64,000 bases of DNA from Pleurostoma richardsiae (Eukaryota; Ascomycota; Sordariomycetes; Calosphaeriales; Pleurostomataceae). Position 1 is the stretch's first letter; the number at the start of each line of letters is the position of its first letter. The stretch covers positions 248,001-312,000 of the forward strand of contig JANBVO010000040.1 of the NCBI GenBank assembly GCA_030052745.1. The letters are read 5' to 3'. The notes under the pieces were generated by a model. It did no database searches. It had not been told where the DNA came from and saw only the letters and a program-made list of their open reading frames with translations. This document shows, piece by piece, positions 13,401 to 26,204 of this stretch. Position numbers and translations under genes: made by a program.

Positions 13401-16400
13401 AAGCCTCTCTACCCGCTTGCTGCCATCTCGTATAGATGACGCGCCGGAATGGGTTGCGCACTCCATCCTCCGTCCCCCCGTCCGCTTTCCCACACCTCTT
13501 TCCCTTGAGATTCCTCAGATCTTGTACCATGTGAGAGATGACCACCCTATCCTCTCGATCGCCGGCTGCGCGAGGAGGCGTTCCTCCTCCTCTCTCTGGT
13601 GGGCAACGGGGAGACAGGGAGGTGAATGATAGAAGATCTAGAAAGGAGTACAGCCTTTCCAGCCCTGCAGCAAGCAAGTCATTGCATGAACCCATCCAAA
13701 TAATATCCGCAGCCAATGACAGGCTAGATCGACGAGGCAGTAACACCCGGGAGTGGCGGACGTCAGCAACATCATGGAGGGGGCAGAAGAGCGAGAGCAG
13801 ATCAGCTACCGCATCACAATCTTCCGACTTTCACGGACCCCTACGAGTGCTGCTACGAGAGTAATAACGTCCGGATGCAGGATGATCACGCTGTCCCAGA
13901 AAAGCATGGAGCAGACATACTGATAAGAGCCATACTCATGCATGGCGACGAGACGGGAGGAGAATGTTAACGTTCTTAAACCTTCTGCCTATAATTCGCA
14001 CGTGGCTTGTTTCCCAAGAGAGGCTGCTGGCCCATGGAGGACTCCTCCATTGGAGGGGCGTCAATTGTGGAAAGGCTCACTCGACATTACTGCGGATGCC
14101 CACGACCACTCATCTATGGTGGTCGGGGCAAGGACGAAACAGGAAACGAAAAGGAAGGACAGGAAGACTGAGGACCGGGAGTAAATGAACCCGTGAGCTA
14201 ATGGGACGGACTGCTGATGGAGCTGATGGGACACGCTGCGCCGGAGAAGGGAGGAACCGGATCCTCCCTTTTGTGAGAGAATCCCGAAGCCTGCCACTGG
14301 ATGGGAGGCATCTCCGTAGGCATTAATGGGATATGTGACGGTGACCGACCCGGGATTGGTTGCAGCAAGACAATGATAGGCTGCTACATCTGCTGGTTGG
14401 GACACCGGCAGATCGACACATCATATGTACTTTGCAGGACCGGTACACACGAGACCAACCAGAGTGTACCAAGTGCAGTCACAGCTCTTTGCATGTACAC
14501 ACCATCGTTGTCAGTCGGTATCTGCTTTGCGTCCTGTCTGGCTTGCCAGCCTGCTCCGAGGCGCCTCCTGTCAGCTTAATCACGCGCCTCCTATTACGCC
14601 TCTATCATCCCACGCAAGCTCGCCGGTACGTTCGCAGTCGCTGCCACTCTCTTTTTCTCCAGCGCAAGCAGCGCACACACTGGCTCCCTGACCGGTGAAA
14701 GACGGACAAAACACTCGACTTTTGGCTGGAATGAAGCAGCCCTGGAGGCACGAGACCACCTCCTCAGCAACCGTCCAAGTGTCTGAGGTTGGAGGGTGGC
14801 CAGCTCTCAAAAGCCACCAATAGCCCGAGCTGGTAGCAACGAGAGAGATGGGAAGGGATTCTTCCTTTGTGTTCCCTCATCCCCAGGGAGACCCTTCCTG
14901 CGTCTCGATAACTTACATGCCGACCTCACCGCTCTGTGACGCACGTCGTCGGGCTTAGATGGACTGTTACTTGCTGCTGACGACGGCTTTCCGCTCGGGC
15001 TCTCATATGTTTGGCGCGGTGGCTTGCCTGAGGGCGTCGTGGTAAGACTCGGTGGGCTTTTGCGACTCCCGGCACATCTGCGCTTCGGAAGCCACACACA
15101 GCAGCCTCGCCGATCGAGACATGCACGCTTTGATCATCACGGACCAAGTCTTCCGATCTTCTCCTTTCCTTCTCCCTGGCCTCGACGACTAGTCTGCGTA
15201 AACAAATCCAGCCCTTTGCCCCTATCAGGAGATAGACGAAGAGGCAATATCTGAGGGGAGTGTCGCTCACTTCTCCCGAGGCCTAGGCCCGAGAAGATCG
15301 AGTTGCCGATAGCTGTGAGGGTGCATGTGTGGTGTGTGCCATTGCCTACCTGGCAGCAGCATGGCTTGTTTCCTCCTCCGTAGGGTCGTCATCGGTCCAC
15401 GATCGATGCCCGACTCCTACGTATCTACCCTCCATCACCTCTGCATGCGGAAGGGTGTGCGATATCAGGCGCAGCCGACCTCTCGCAGCAACATCAGGAA
15501 GGACCGGGGGACTTCCAGAAGCTAGGAGATACCAGAGAGGTCTCTTCGTGTACCACAAGCCCTGGAACTCCAAATACATGCAGGTACCTCGGACTTCATG
15601 GCAGTACGAGCCTCTCCTCATCGATCTCTGCCGGTCTATTCCGCGCCCCCTACGGACTATCGTGGTGTCCTCACCTGCGGCCTGTTGGCAATCTCTCTTG
15701 TTTTCTGCGATTCACAGCCAATGGCTTGTCGACATGATCTGGATCACTCTCTTGACCGCATCAACGCCTTCCCACCCGGGCTTGACGATGATGCTTCCAC
15801 GCTCTGACCAGTCTCTGGACGTCCAGACCCCCCCAGATGACCACATCTCCGCATCTTTCGGGCAATCTCTCGCTCCATCCCGCAGATTCTCGTTGCTCCA
15901 GATCGCGAACTGCTCGGGGTTCCTCATGAGTCTGGGCCGGCTGCCGTCTCACTCATGCCAAAGCGCGGCAAGCAGGGTTAATTTGTTCTCCCTAGGACGT
16001 AATTTCCGAGCTGGTGTGCCACCACGAGAGCGGACCTTGACCAGCGATCAGAAGGCGACTACGACTTTGCAAGGCTGGATCCGCTCCCTAATCCAGGCTT
16101 TGACAAGAAGATATCGGAGTCATTACGTACTGGGAGGCCAAGTCACTAGATCAGAAGGCTGCTGTCAGTGCTTGTGGTTCCCACGGTTGCCGCCGTCCAC
16201 GGAATCTGACTGCCGTCTTAACGAATTTCTACCACAACAGGCTCTCTTCCCATTCACTCGTACAATAGATAGGCTTTGTCATCCTGAAACTTGATTGCCC
16301 ACCTACCGAATGTCCCTAAATTTCCGCAGGCGTATTCTAATTCCGTCCGCGGAACTCTCCGCTCGGCACCTTTTCCCACGATGCTTCTGACTTCACGCAT

Positions 16401-19400
16401 TCACATGTCCTGGCCTTCATAGGCCAGAGATGCTCTATTTCTCGGACCGGGGCGCAGTCTAAAGGACCGTCTAACAGGCATCACCCCTTCAGGATATCTC
16501 GTTCGTGTCATACTGCCCCTCGTTCTAGCAGCTGTTGACGATGCTCACGGCAGAGGAACAGACCGAGGGGACGATCCACGTCAGCATCCATATTCTCTTG
16601 GCAGGACTTCAGATCGGACTGACCCCCAGATGCATGCATAACTTCTGCTGTCGAATATGAAGCTCGAGCCGAAGTGAAGTGTCTACTCCTCGCAGCTTCT
16701 TGTTTACGGCCAGAAGGCCACCGGTGGAAGTGACGACATCCTTGACCACCGGGGAGAATAGGATCGATTTGCGAGAAGAGATACAATAGAAGGTGAGAAT
16801 GATTGCGCATCGAGACGCTCGAAAGATCACACCGTTTCGATTCAGCTACCCGGTCCCTGAGGCCAGATGGACAGTTACACGAGGACGCTTTGCCCGAGAA
16901 CCACATCCAGCGCCCCCTGACGCTCCCACGAGACATTCTCCCCGCCCGACAAGCCTGCCAGTCACCAGGGCTGATTGGACTCTCAAAAGATTGATGTCCG
17001 TGGCCAATAGGCTACAAGAGCGCAACATTTCCGAGATCGTGAAGGCAAGCCGGCTCTGCTGGAGATGGAATAACCGTGGGCCTGGGGGGGTGTCGCCATA
17101 TGCGTCGTCTCTGGGATGTACCGAGACATCGGTGGGCTTATTGCATACAGGACGCGTAGACTGTCGACTCGACAGCAGCTCGGTGTGCGCTGTGTCCGAT
17201 TACATCAACATGTTCTTACTAGCAGAGAAGTCTCAGATTAGGGGGCACGAGCGAGGGGCGTTTGTGCGTGACGGCCGCTGCATGGAAACCCATTGCTCCG
17301 GGAGCGACCACCACGTCTATGAGATCGTGCTGTCGTGGCGACCGTCCTGTCCCGTCTGGTCTCCCCCTGCCGGTGATAAGTGATTCCAACCTCTCCACCT
17401 CTGGCTCCCACGGGGCGGAAGTTTAGCCGCAAGCCCACGTCGCTCAAACACTCTCCCTTCTCTTACCTCGACCCCGGATCCAGGAAGCGAGGGCAGCAGG
17501 TTTTCCGAATCCGTTCGCTAACCGTTTCCCAATCGGGAGTTTGGACAATATCCCACGCACTCCCCTGATGTCAAGCTCGATTGCCACAGCATCAGCACCT
17601 CCCGCTTGTCTTCGCCACTAGATTCTCCCCCCTGCCTCTCTGCTGCCCAGAAGTAACCCACACCGCCGCACGCCCTCTCATGCCGTGTCCTAGAATAACT
17701 GCTCGTTTTGGACCTAGCCTTGCTGCCTGTCTCTCACTGCCCCTATGCCCCCTCCGGATGGGAAAGCTGAGCCAAACAATGCCTCCCCGGGCACGATCAC
17801 TGGCGCAGTCCGAATGCCGATCGTGGGATTACGTGGCGACGGCAGCATGGACAGCCGCCCGGTGACTCCTCCTTCCGGGAGAGGCATGTTTGTTCTCTTC
17901 TGCAGGCGTCAGGCACCCATGATGCGTTTCAGAAGCGGTATCCACCGCTATAGGCGTCCGAGGAAACGTGCCTGTCTGCCCTGCGATGGGCTACGCCTGA
18001 CGAGAGCGACACATACACACACGCCCACATCCCCAGTCGTTCGTTGCAACGTTCTACGGACCCCAAGCCTGGGGACTTCGGTTCTCTGCAGAAGGAATAA
18101 GGTGAGGAGGATGCGGAGAGCAAGGGGGAGGGGGAGAGAGAGACCTGTCACCCACACGATCGAGATTGTTCGATGGTTCAACCCACCCCTAGCAGAGGCA
18201 ATGTCGGACGGTACCGGTGGTGGTACGGCCACAAGGTCTCGACATGCCCATCAAAAGCCGCTGTGTCCGAGACATGAAGCAGGACAGGGATGACCGAGGC
18301 TCTTTTTTTGCCGTCGATCTCCTACCGGAGGCACGCTGCTGTGCTGAATGGTGAGGTTGACATGAGAGCATGATTCCTCCTTCCTCCCGGCGTGCTCCTG
18401 CGGCTCACCTCCAAGGCCGGCGTGGAAACCTATACGGAATGATTTCCTGGGCACCCCTACTAGCGCTCATCTGGAGAGTAGTGAAGACGTTTCAGAGGAT
18501 CTTGTACCTCTACTGTCTAGCTACCTGGTGATCCGACGATGTGGTAAAGTAGGACCGAAAACCAGCGGAGAGCCGAGAAGGAACAGGACTGCATGGTCCA
18601 TATTCTCGCGGAAGCAAAGTCTCCCTAATCTTCCACTCCTGCGCTGACACCCGGGGCGTCTGCTGCCGACGGCTTGCCCCCTTTTGCTTGAGGATGAGAA
18701 AACCATGACAGTGCATGTGCACCGGCGGTGTCACCAAACGGCTACGGACGTGAGGAGAAGAGGGCCTTCGTCTCGATCTGGCTGGTGGGGCATGATGCTC
18801 ATCTGACAAGGAGCGTGATAATGTCACCGGCAAAGTCATGGGAGTTCGGGCATGATGAGGGGGAGGAGGGCGAGAGGGCGACACCCGCGACGGGCGAGGA
18901 AAGAGGCCTTGCAAGCGAGAGTGCAGGAAACATGTCGACGCTGTGACCACGACGCAATCACGTCCTCACGCAGGTGGGAGGAGCCGACGGCCACCCGCCT
19001 GCCCTCTCGCTCCCAGTTCCCATCTCAGGCAAGGCGAGGCTTGATGGACGCGTGGAGATGTGTACTGACACTCACGGCACATGCAGCCCGGCCGCTGGGA
19101 TAATCCGCCGGGATGACCTCACTTGTAGTCATCGAGACGCCCGGGTGCCTGTCTTAGTACCAGTTATACAAGCCCCTGACCTATCTCCAAGATGCCTTGG
19201 CTTAGTATTGGAAAAGAGACAGCCGGTGTATCCAAGACCATCTATCCACTCAGCGTATCGGATTCATACTCCTCCTCCAGTCCGCCGCCAGCTGAACCGG
19301 CTATTCTTGGTGTGACCTCTGATAGACGCTCTATAGACTACAATACTATCGTAGACTAGGAGTTGAGGTGTGAACTGTGTAAGCAACCATACTGAGGATG

Positions 19401-20301
19401 GCGGACGGAGAGAAGGACGAGGAGCTGCTGCTTCGAGGGGCGTCGAGCTAGACGGTGTATCGGCAACTTGGAGAGTCAAAACGGGTGGAGAGGGCCGGAG
19501 TCGGTGCCGGCGCTAAGGAGAAGCAGAGAGTCCACCGACCGGGGAGGCGCACGCGAGGGCGATCATGCATTGACCAGTTTGTCTTCTCCGTACGGAGGAC
19601 CGTCTCTCTACCAAAAGAACTCTCTCAGTACTTGTGAGAGTCAAAATAAACAGATAGGAAAATGGTAAACACAGTCTGCCGTACAGTATTTTGCACCATC
19701 TTTCCAGGGAGGTTGAGCTAGAAGATCCACTGTACAGATTACCGACAGTCTTTAGGCCATCGACTTCTTCCCGGGGAGGGAAGCCCTGTAACAAAGTCGG
19801 TATGTGACCTTCTTGAGAAAACCTACATTGTACATTGCCGGATTAACCGGAAGCGGAGAGACGGTTCTTTTGATACATCAAGGTCCTCTGCACAGTAATG
19901 GACTATCTAGGTAGGTAGCTAGTCACTCCGGACTTTGCAATGATGGCAAGAGACGGCAATGTTGAGCCCTAGAAGGGAAAAGCGCATTTACGGTCTGGGG
20001 TGACCTTCCCCTGCGCATGACGTACCGTCAAATCACCAAACAGCAGCACTCAACACCACACACACACATCCCGTACCTACTCTCTATTTTTTGCCTCTGG
20101 TGTTGCTGCAAACAATTTTGCCCTCTCGGCCCTCTCCTCCTTCTCCCCCGTCCTCCTCACAACGCCTGGTTGACTCAGACCTGCTGCCGCTACCCGTCTG
20201 GATCTTCCCCTCACCCTGCCAGGCAGCTTTGCCTCGAGCGATACGGCCCCTCCGTGCCCCTCCTCGCCCTCGCCCTCCTCGCCTGGTGCGCCTTTCTCTC
20301 T
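7478..20301. other. Long gene-poor region upstream of the VIB-1 gene
   Basis: About 12.8 kb without a gene I can support. Open frames exist on both strands, some over 180 codons, but the long ones lack an ATG at their opening, overlap antisense frames and show no family motifs. It is not AT-rich, so it does not look like RIP-degraded repeat DNA. It may hold a long intron-containing 5' leader and regulatory DNA of the minus-strand VIB-1 gene, non-coding RNAs, or rapidly evolving genes I cannot recognise. Confidence 0.5.
8802..8818 (+). repeat. G17 homopolymer after a short GGA tract
   Basis: Seventeen consecutive G residues follow a (GGA)n tract at about 8787-8801. Such a run is prone to slippage and sequencing error and could form a G-quadruplex. 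No gene is placed over it. Confidence 0.9.
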
Positions 20302-22039
20302 ATGCCGAAGAAGCGACATTACACCAAATATTCGAAACCGCAGTCCACGGCACCAGCATCGCTCCGCAGCTCTGCGGGGAACAGAGATGGCCATGATGGT
20401 GAGTAATAGTGACATCGCGTGTCGTCGCACGAATACGCACCACATTACGCTTGGGGCCTTCACCACAGCTCTTCCTGTCGCCGCCCCGCCCCCGCATATG
20501 TCTCTCGCTCTCTCGCCTTGACTCACCGAGACAACACACGATTGCCGTCACGGGCGGCCGAACGCCTTGACGTCTCGTTTCCCTCACGCCCAGTCTGAGG
20601 TGGCTTCCCTTGATTGCTTCCACTATCTTCGGAGCATCCACCTCGTCCGTCCCTACTGAGCTTAGCTTAGCTGACAATTGCTGCTCGGAACAGGAGACCA
20701 CCACAACCGCTCCGTCAATGAGATCCTCGCCGACCTGCGCCGCCTCAACGTGAAAACCGCCTCCCACCAACATCCACCCTCGGACGTGCCACAGCTCGCG
20801 GCCCCGAGTGTGCCGCCCGCTATCCGCCAGATCCTCCAGCTGCCTGAGACGCCTGCCCCTCCTCCGCGGCGCCCCGTCCGGGTGGACCCTCGCGGCCGCA
20901 GACTACCTCCTGGGCCCCCTCCGCCTCGCAGCTGGCTATCCAGGCAGGCTCCTCAAGCTAACGGAGGTGCCCATGCCATCGGCTACATCGCTCGCAGCGA
21001 GCTGCCCGGTGCATACAGGCCCGAAAGGGGCAGCTTGATAGACATTCTCCTCCGCAAGATCGTTCTCGACTGGGAGTTCCAGAGGTCCTGGGGCATGTAC
21101 TATCTCTACCCCTTGCCGTCACATCTGCGGATGGCCCTCGTAGCATACCTCGGCGTCTGGTATGAGCCTGGTGTCTCGCTGGCGGACTTGCGGGCCATCT
21201 TCTTACCGCCCGTGGCCGATGAAGGAGACGATGGCTCCTATAGCTATGGTGCTACGTCTGGCCTCAGTCCGAGTCAAGCGAACCAAGGCATTACTCATCT
21301 CGACCTGACTGGCTCATTGGGTCGGTCACTCAAGCTTCGCGAGCTCTCAGAGCTGCTCTTCCCCGCCGGCCCCCGCCGAGCGGCCGCCAGCAACTCTCTC
21401 CAAGACTCTTGGGACGCCCCGGAGCCCTCGTCAATAACCGACTCTTCCTGCCCCTCCATCCCGCAACCTCTCCTCCCAGGGTTGACCCACCTCTCCCTCG
21501 CCGTCCGCCCCTCCTCTACCGCCTCAGCCATCTCCTGGAAGCATCTCCTGTCCCTCGCCGGCCACCTCCCGACCCTCACCCACCTCAGCCTCGCCTTCTG
21601 GCCCGAGCCCGCCCTGACCCCCAACGCCAAGCTCGCCACCGTGACCGGCAGCCCCCGCGGGCCCGTGCCGTACGGCGGCACGTCCTTCTACAGCCACTCG
21701 CTCGACGACGACTGGTCCGAGGGCGTGCTCGTGCTGCGCCGCCTCAGCAAGCTCCTCTACGGGCTCGAGCACCTCGACCTGACGGGGTGCGGCGGCTGGT
21801 GGGCCGCCCTCGCGCGCGCGGCGGACCGCGACGCCGTCGACTGGGTGGCCGCCTGGGGCAAGGTCGAGACGCTGGTGCTGCGGTCCGGGTACGACCCGCC
21901 GGCGGCCGAGGACGGGGATGCCAGGCGGGCGTATGCGGAGGGGATCCGGACGGCGAGAGGCGTCGAGAGGCACGTAAGGGCGCAGAGAGCTGGTAGGGGG
22001 AGGAGGATAACCGTGGAGGCGGATCCGGAGGCCGGATAG
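20302..22039 (+). CDS. Conserved fungal LRR-like protein (family often labelled 'tafazzin')
   Basis: Two exons: 20302-20398 and 20694-22039 (donor GTGAGT, acceptor CAG, phase 1), giving 480 residues. The start is the ATG of MPKKRHYTKYSKPQ, a basic N-terminus that matches my memory of a conserved Pezizomycotina family whose database label is often 'tafazzin'. I see no acyltransferase HX4D motif, so that label is probably inherited rather than functional. After a proline-rich segment (residues about 60-115) come a helical block (RGSLIDILLRKIVLDWEF) and leucine-rich-repeat-like units: ITHLDLTGSLG, LTHLSLAVRP, LTHLSLAFWP and LEHLDLTGCGGWW, with a DDDWSEGVLVLRRLSKLLY segment between the last two. 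The 3' half is very GC-rich, so long shadow frames appear on both strands. The biochemical role is unknown; the LRR-like fold is inference. Confidence 0.85.
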
Positions 22040-22695
22040 ATGGTTGGGTTGTAGTGTATAGAAGTGGCATAGACTGGATAGATAAACATGATGATACCCC
22101 TTGCACAAGAGATTCACCACGTGATGCACGAACCATGTGAGCAGCTCTCCTCGGTGAGGTGTTCCACGGGGGCGTTCCTTGTCGCGCATAAACCGCCGCC
22201 TTCATGGCATCGCCATCACTCCTTCCCCTTCCCCTGGGATGCCCAGAGACGACGACAATCTTGTAGGGGGTGTGGCCAGCTTAGGACCCAAACGACGTCC
22301 AATTGAATAGATGGGAACATCCAGGATCAGCGATGACACCAAGGCCCTCCCAGACCTGACACTCCGGGGCTGCCTTCAGGAGGTAGCAGAAATCCACAAA
22401 ACTTATATTGTCTATCCATGCCATCAAGTCAAACAAAGCTAGCTCGTTCTCCTCCAGTGATTCTCCTGCAATCTACGCCATTACACCCTCCAAAAGGTTG
22501 ACGGCCAGTCCACCATCCCCCATTCCACATGCTATGCCCCTTCCGTTTCCCGTCCATCTAGCTCACGGTTAACCAGATCGCCCCACCAGCGTGTGAAGAG
22601 TCATATCGTCCTGTCCGATGCTGCAACACTCAATTCTTCATAGCTTCCGAGAAATGACAGACAATATCATCTTTGCGGTCACAGGGGGGAGGCGC
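22040..22695. other. Convergent intergenic region
   Basis: This lies between the 3' ends of the LRR-like gene and GLO3. No coding frame is supportable; it presumably holds both 3' untranslated regions. Confidence 0.6.
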
Positions 22696-24405
22696 TCAGC
22701 TGCCGAGGTAGGTCCGGATGGCACCCTGCAGCCGCGAGGCGCCCTCGCCGAGCGCCTGGGTCAGGTTGTCCAGGTCGTCGCCGGCCGTGATGCCGAACTT
22801 GCGGATGAAGTCCTTGGCGGCGGTCTCGAGGTCGCCGTACTCGTCGGCGGGGTCCTCCTCCTCGGGCCGGCCGAAGTAGGCGTTCGAGGAGATGGCGGTC
22901 GCGCCCTCGAAGCCCTGCAGCCTCGTCTTGGCCTCAGCCTGGGAGTTGGGGTCGAACGCGCCCTTGCCGAAGAACTCGTCTGATGAGATGCCCTTCTGGT
23001 TGCCGAACTTCTGCCGCGCGTACTGCTCCTCCTCGTCTGATACTAAGTTAGTCATCAGGCATGTCCGACAAGGAGGGCGATCACTCACCTTGAGAGGTGG
23101 CCTTGATAGGGCCAACAGAACCAAATCCACCCATAGCCTTCTTCTGTGTGGCAGCCTTGCCACCGCCAACCTGACCGAAGCCAAGCCTGCCCATACCCAT
23201 GCCGAGCCGTTCTATCTCAGACGCAGACTTCTCTCTCGTGTGGGAGGCGGATCCGTAGCCACCACGAGGGGGGCTGACGGGAGTCGGAGAGACAATCGAA
23301 TCGGTCTTTCCAGCCGCGGTCTTCTTGGCCTCGGCCTCCTCCTCGTCGGGGTTGTAGCCCAGCTTCTCAATGCGCTCTGCCTCCTCCTTCGCCTTCTTCT
23401 CAGCCTCGTCGAAGTCAATCACGTCGCTGGAGACCTTCTTGACACCAAGCTTCTGAACCTTCTTGGCCCCGAGGATGTTCGCCTTCCGCGGGCCGGCCGG
23501 TCCCTTCTTGAACGCCGCCGAGTGCGTTATGCGGCTAGCGGTAGGGGCGGGCTTGGACTCGCTATCGGACTTCGCAAGCGGAGAGGTTGCGCGGGCGATA
23601 TCCTTTCCATTGCTGTTCGCGCTGCCAGCATTGAGGAAGGGCGAGGGGGTGCGGCCGACGACAGGTGGGGTCGCCGTTCGCGAGACCGGGGGTGTGGGCT
23701 TCTTGATGGCGGGTTTGTCCCAGGATGAGAAGAAATCGTCCTCTCCCTCTCCGGAGGGGGTGGATGAGCCCGTCTCGGCAATGGCATCTGTAATGACGAC
23801 TTCGGTGGGATACCTGCTCTTGTGAGTCTAATGCTGATCACTACGGGGCTAGCGTGGGGCGGCGCATACTCCTGAGCGTCCCTTGCGGCTCTCTTCTTCA
23901 GTTCCTCCTTGTACTTGGTCGCGGCGGCCGACTGGTACTTCGTCTTGGGGTCCTTGCTGTTGAGGGCAGCGGTGCCTCCGTTCTGCTGGAAGAACTTGGT
24001 GGCCGACTCGTTACCGCCGACCTTCATAAGGCGAAGCTGATCCCATTGCCACTCTGCCGCTTATGGTCAGTAATCGCATTTTTCTGCCGCGGAGAGGCGT
24101 GACTCACGGTCAAGGTTGGTGGACCGGACGAAGGAGATGTGAACACCGAGGTTGCGGTGGTTAGAGGAGCAGTCGAGGCACAGGTAAATGCCAAAGGGCA
24201 CGGAGGTCCATGTCGGGTTCTTCTGGCCACAGTCAAAGCAGATCTGTTGCGCGACGTGTGATTAGTATGAAACAGAGCGTCTCTGCAGTCGAGGTATCAG
24301 GGATTCTGGCAGGTCATGGTAAAGTTTGCTTACCCGGTTGGCGGGTTTGGCCTTGAGCTTCTCGAAGATCTTCTGAGACTGTTGCTTTGTCGCGAGGCCG
24401 CTCAT
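22696..24405 (-). CDS. glo3: ADP-ribosylation factor GTPase-activating protein (Glo3/ArfGAP2-3 type)
   Basis: Five exons: 24405-24334, 24243-24108, 24053-23870, 23813-23089 and 23036-22696; all phases close, giving 485 residues (yeast Glo3 is 493). Stimulates GTP hydrolysis on Arf1 during COPI vesicle formation in Golgi-to-ER transport. The N-terminal ArfGAP domain has the CX2C-X16-CX2C zinc finger at residues 26-49 and the arginine finger in SSNHR (Arg54), followed by GVHISFVRS and the [12 protein letters not shown] block. The middle is basic and low in complexity. The tail contains the Glo3-specific regulatory motif repeats [14 protein letters not shown] and [14 protein letters not shown], which set it apart from the ArfGAP1/Gcs1 class. 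All four introns are 52-90 nt. It is divergently arranged with TIM21. The start is the only in-frame ATG before the zinc finger. Confidence 0.95.
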
Positions 24406-24844
24406 CTTGGCGGTCAAGAGGCCTGTGTGTCTCGGCCCTGAAGATGCTATAGGTGTCTGAGAAGCGAGCGTCGCTTACTGCTAGTGGGCTCGTCAGACGC
24501 GCTCCTTCGCGTGTCTAGGAGAAAGAACTGTCGTGTGGAGGAAAGGAAGGGAGGATGTGATCACGGTAAGGACAGCGATGAAATTCCGCGGCCCATTCAG
24601 GAGAATGTGGTGGTGGCATGAAGACACACAAATTACGCTAGTTCAAACATGTACTAGCGCCAGAACCCCACATCCGTGTGAGATCGAGCGACGGAATGTG
24701 CCGATGATTCGCCGGTGCAGAGCAGGGTCTTCTGTCCCGCCATCGTGACCTTCAACAGCTATAGCAGCACCTGGAGCTGCTCAAGACCACGGAACCTCCT
24801 TCTCGGCCAACCCGGAGAGCAATGGAAGCTTTCCAGTCGCCGGG
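24406..24844. promoter_or_regulatory. Divergent promoter region of GLO3 and TIM21
   Basis: 439 bp separate the two start codons, so both promoters must lie here unless they overlap the genes. I cannot assign individual elements with confidence. Confidence 0.55.
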
Positions 24845-25715
24845 ATGAAGCCTGTAATAGTTTCCACCACCGTTCGGCCATCTGCGAGGTTCCTCGCTGC
24901 CTCCCACCCCGCCATCACCACGCCATTTCTGCTGCCGCAAAGGAGCTATGCCACCCAGCACACTCTCGGCGGCGGGGCTGCTGGCACCTCCTCAAGTTCC
25001 AAGCGTCGGGCCGTGACGCCTTTCAACGATGACGGCCACGTACCCTGGACACAGCTCTCCGCTGGTGAGAAGACCGCTCGAGCGGCCCAACAGACGGTCA
25101 ACTTCGGCCTGGTGATGCTGGGGCTCGTCTTGACAGTACGACCCCCCCATTCCTGTCCCAATTGTATCCGCTATCTCGTCTGACACTAGTTGATAGGGTG
25201 GCGTCGGCTACTTTCTCTACACGGACATCTTCTCCCCGGACAGTAAGGTGGCCTACTTCAACCGCGCTGTGGACCGCATCAAGAAGGACCCGCGATGCGT
25301 CGAGCTGCTGGGCCCCGGCAACAAGATCGTCGCCTACGGCGAGGAGACGTACAACAAGTGGAGAAGGGCGCGGCCCATCGCCTCGACGGAGACGAGAGAC
25401 CCCCAGGGCAACGAGCACCTGCTCATCCACTTCAATGTGCGTCATGCCGCCCTCGTGCCCCCTTTTCCCGGTGTCCCCTATCTTGAGACGAGTTTTGACA
25501 TCAGATGTCGAAAATAGGTTGAAGGCCCAAAGAACAAGGGAGCGGTCAACATACACCTGACGAAGCCCGCTGGGCACCATGAGTACGAGTACAGGTACTT
25601 CTTCGTGGACGTCAGGGGTCAGCAGAGGATATACCTCGAGAACGCCGAAGGAGCAACACAGCATGGAAGCACGAAGAGAAATACCAAGCTCTTCGGGATA
25701 AACTGGGGTTCATGA
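24845..25715 (+). CDS. tim21: Mitochondrial import translocase subunit Tim21
   Basis: Three exons: 24845-25135, 25197-25436 and 25518-25715, all phase 0, giving 242 residues (yeast Tim21 is 239). Inner-membrane subunit of the TIM23 presequence translocase that binds Tom22 and couples import to respiratory complexes. The N-terminus is basic and rich in serine and arginine, with RSYATQHT typical of a cleavable presequence. One membrane segment spans about residues 84-106 (FGLVMLGLVLTGGVGYFLY) and is interrupted by intron 1. The intermembrane-space domain follows, with AYFNRAVDRIKKDPRCVELL, GEETYNKWRRARPI, NKGAVNIHL and YEYRYFFVDVRGQQRIYLE. Introns are 61 and 81 nt. A 35-nt poly-A run begins 15 nt after the stop codon. 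Confidence 0.95.
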
Positions 25716-25728
25716 TTTGTAGGAAGTC

Positions 25729-25765
<37 letters not shown>

Positions 25766-26204
25766 GAGCTGGTCACAGAGACCAAGCGAACATGTTACTG
25801 ATACGCCAGGGAAGGAAGGAGCTGTACGAATAGGGGCCAATATGGTCAGGGGTCAAGATCAGGGTCAAGCTTAACCCAGGGAACAGTGGATGAGGATACC
25901 AGTTAACCAGACACCGGCATGCATCATTCGAAACGGGTTTGGATTCATCGACTCATACATTGTGTTGTCCCTCATAATTATCCTCCGTGACGCATGCCCA
26001 GACCGTAACGTCGTCTCGCGTACTTGTACAATCTTCCGGCCTGCTCTGGCCCTTTTCATCGCACAAAGAAGAATGCCCCTCTATACAACGCCAAACCCCG
26101 GGATCACGTCTGTCCCACAAAGAAACCCATCACGGAGACCCAGCAGGAACGCCACCTTCGAAAAGCCACGCAGAAGCCATCTTCAACCGGAGTGACAGCC
26201 ACTC
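25716..26204. other. Convergent intergenic region of TIM21 and BUD3
   Basis: No supportable gene. It contains a 35-nt poly-A run close to the TIM21 stop codon and presumably the 3' untranslated regions of both flanking genes. Confidence 0.6.
25730..25764 (+). repeat. A35 homopolymer
   Basis: Thirty-five uninterrupted A residues start 15 nt after the TIM21 stop. I see no obvious retroposon body in front of it, only the TIM21 coding end. It could be a slippage-expanded microsatellite or a retroposition scar. Confidence 0.95.

Noticed and set aside
15329-16294. 322-codon open frame on the plus strand
   Set aside because: It opens with GTG, the first in-frame ATG is far inside, the amino-acid mix is arginine/serine/cysteine-rich with no family motif, and antisense frames overlap it.
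21409-22205. Several long frames on both strands over the LRR-like gene
   Set aside because: They are shadows caused by very high GC at third positions; all are Arg/Pro/Ala-rich without motifs.
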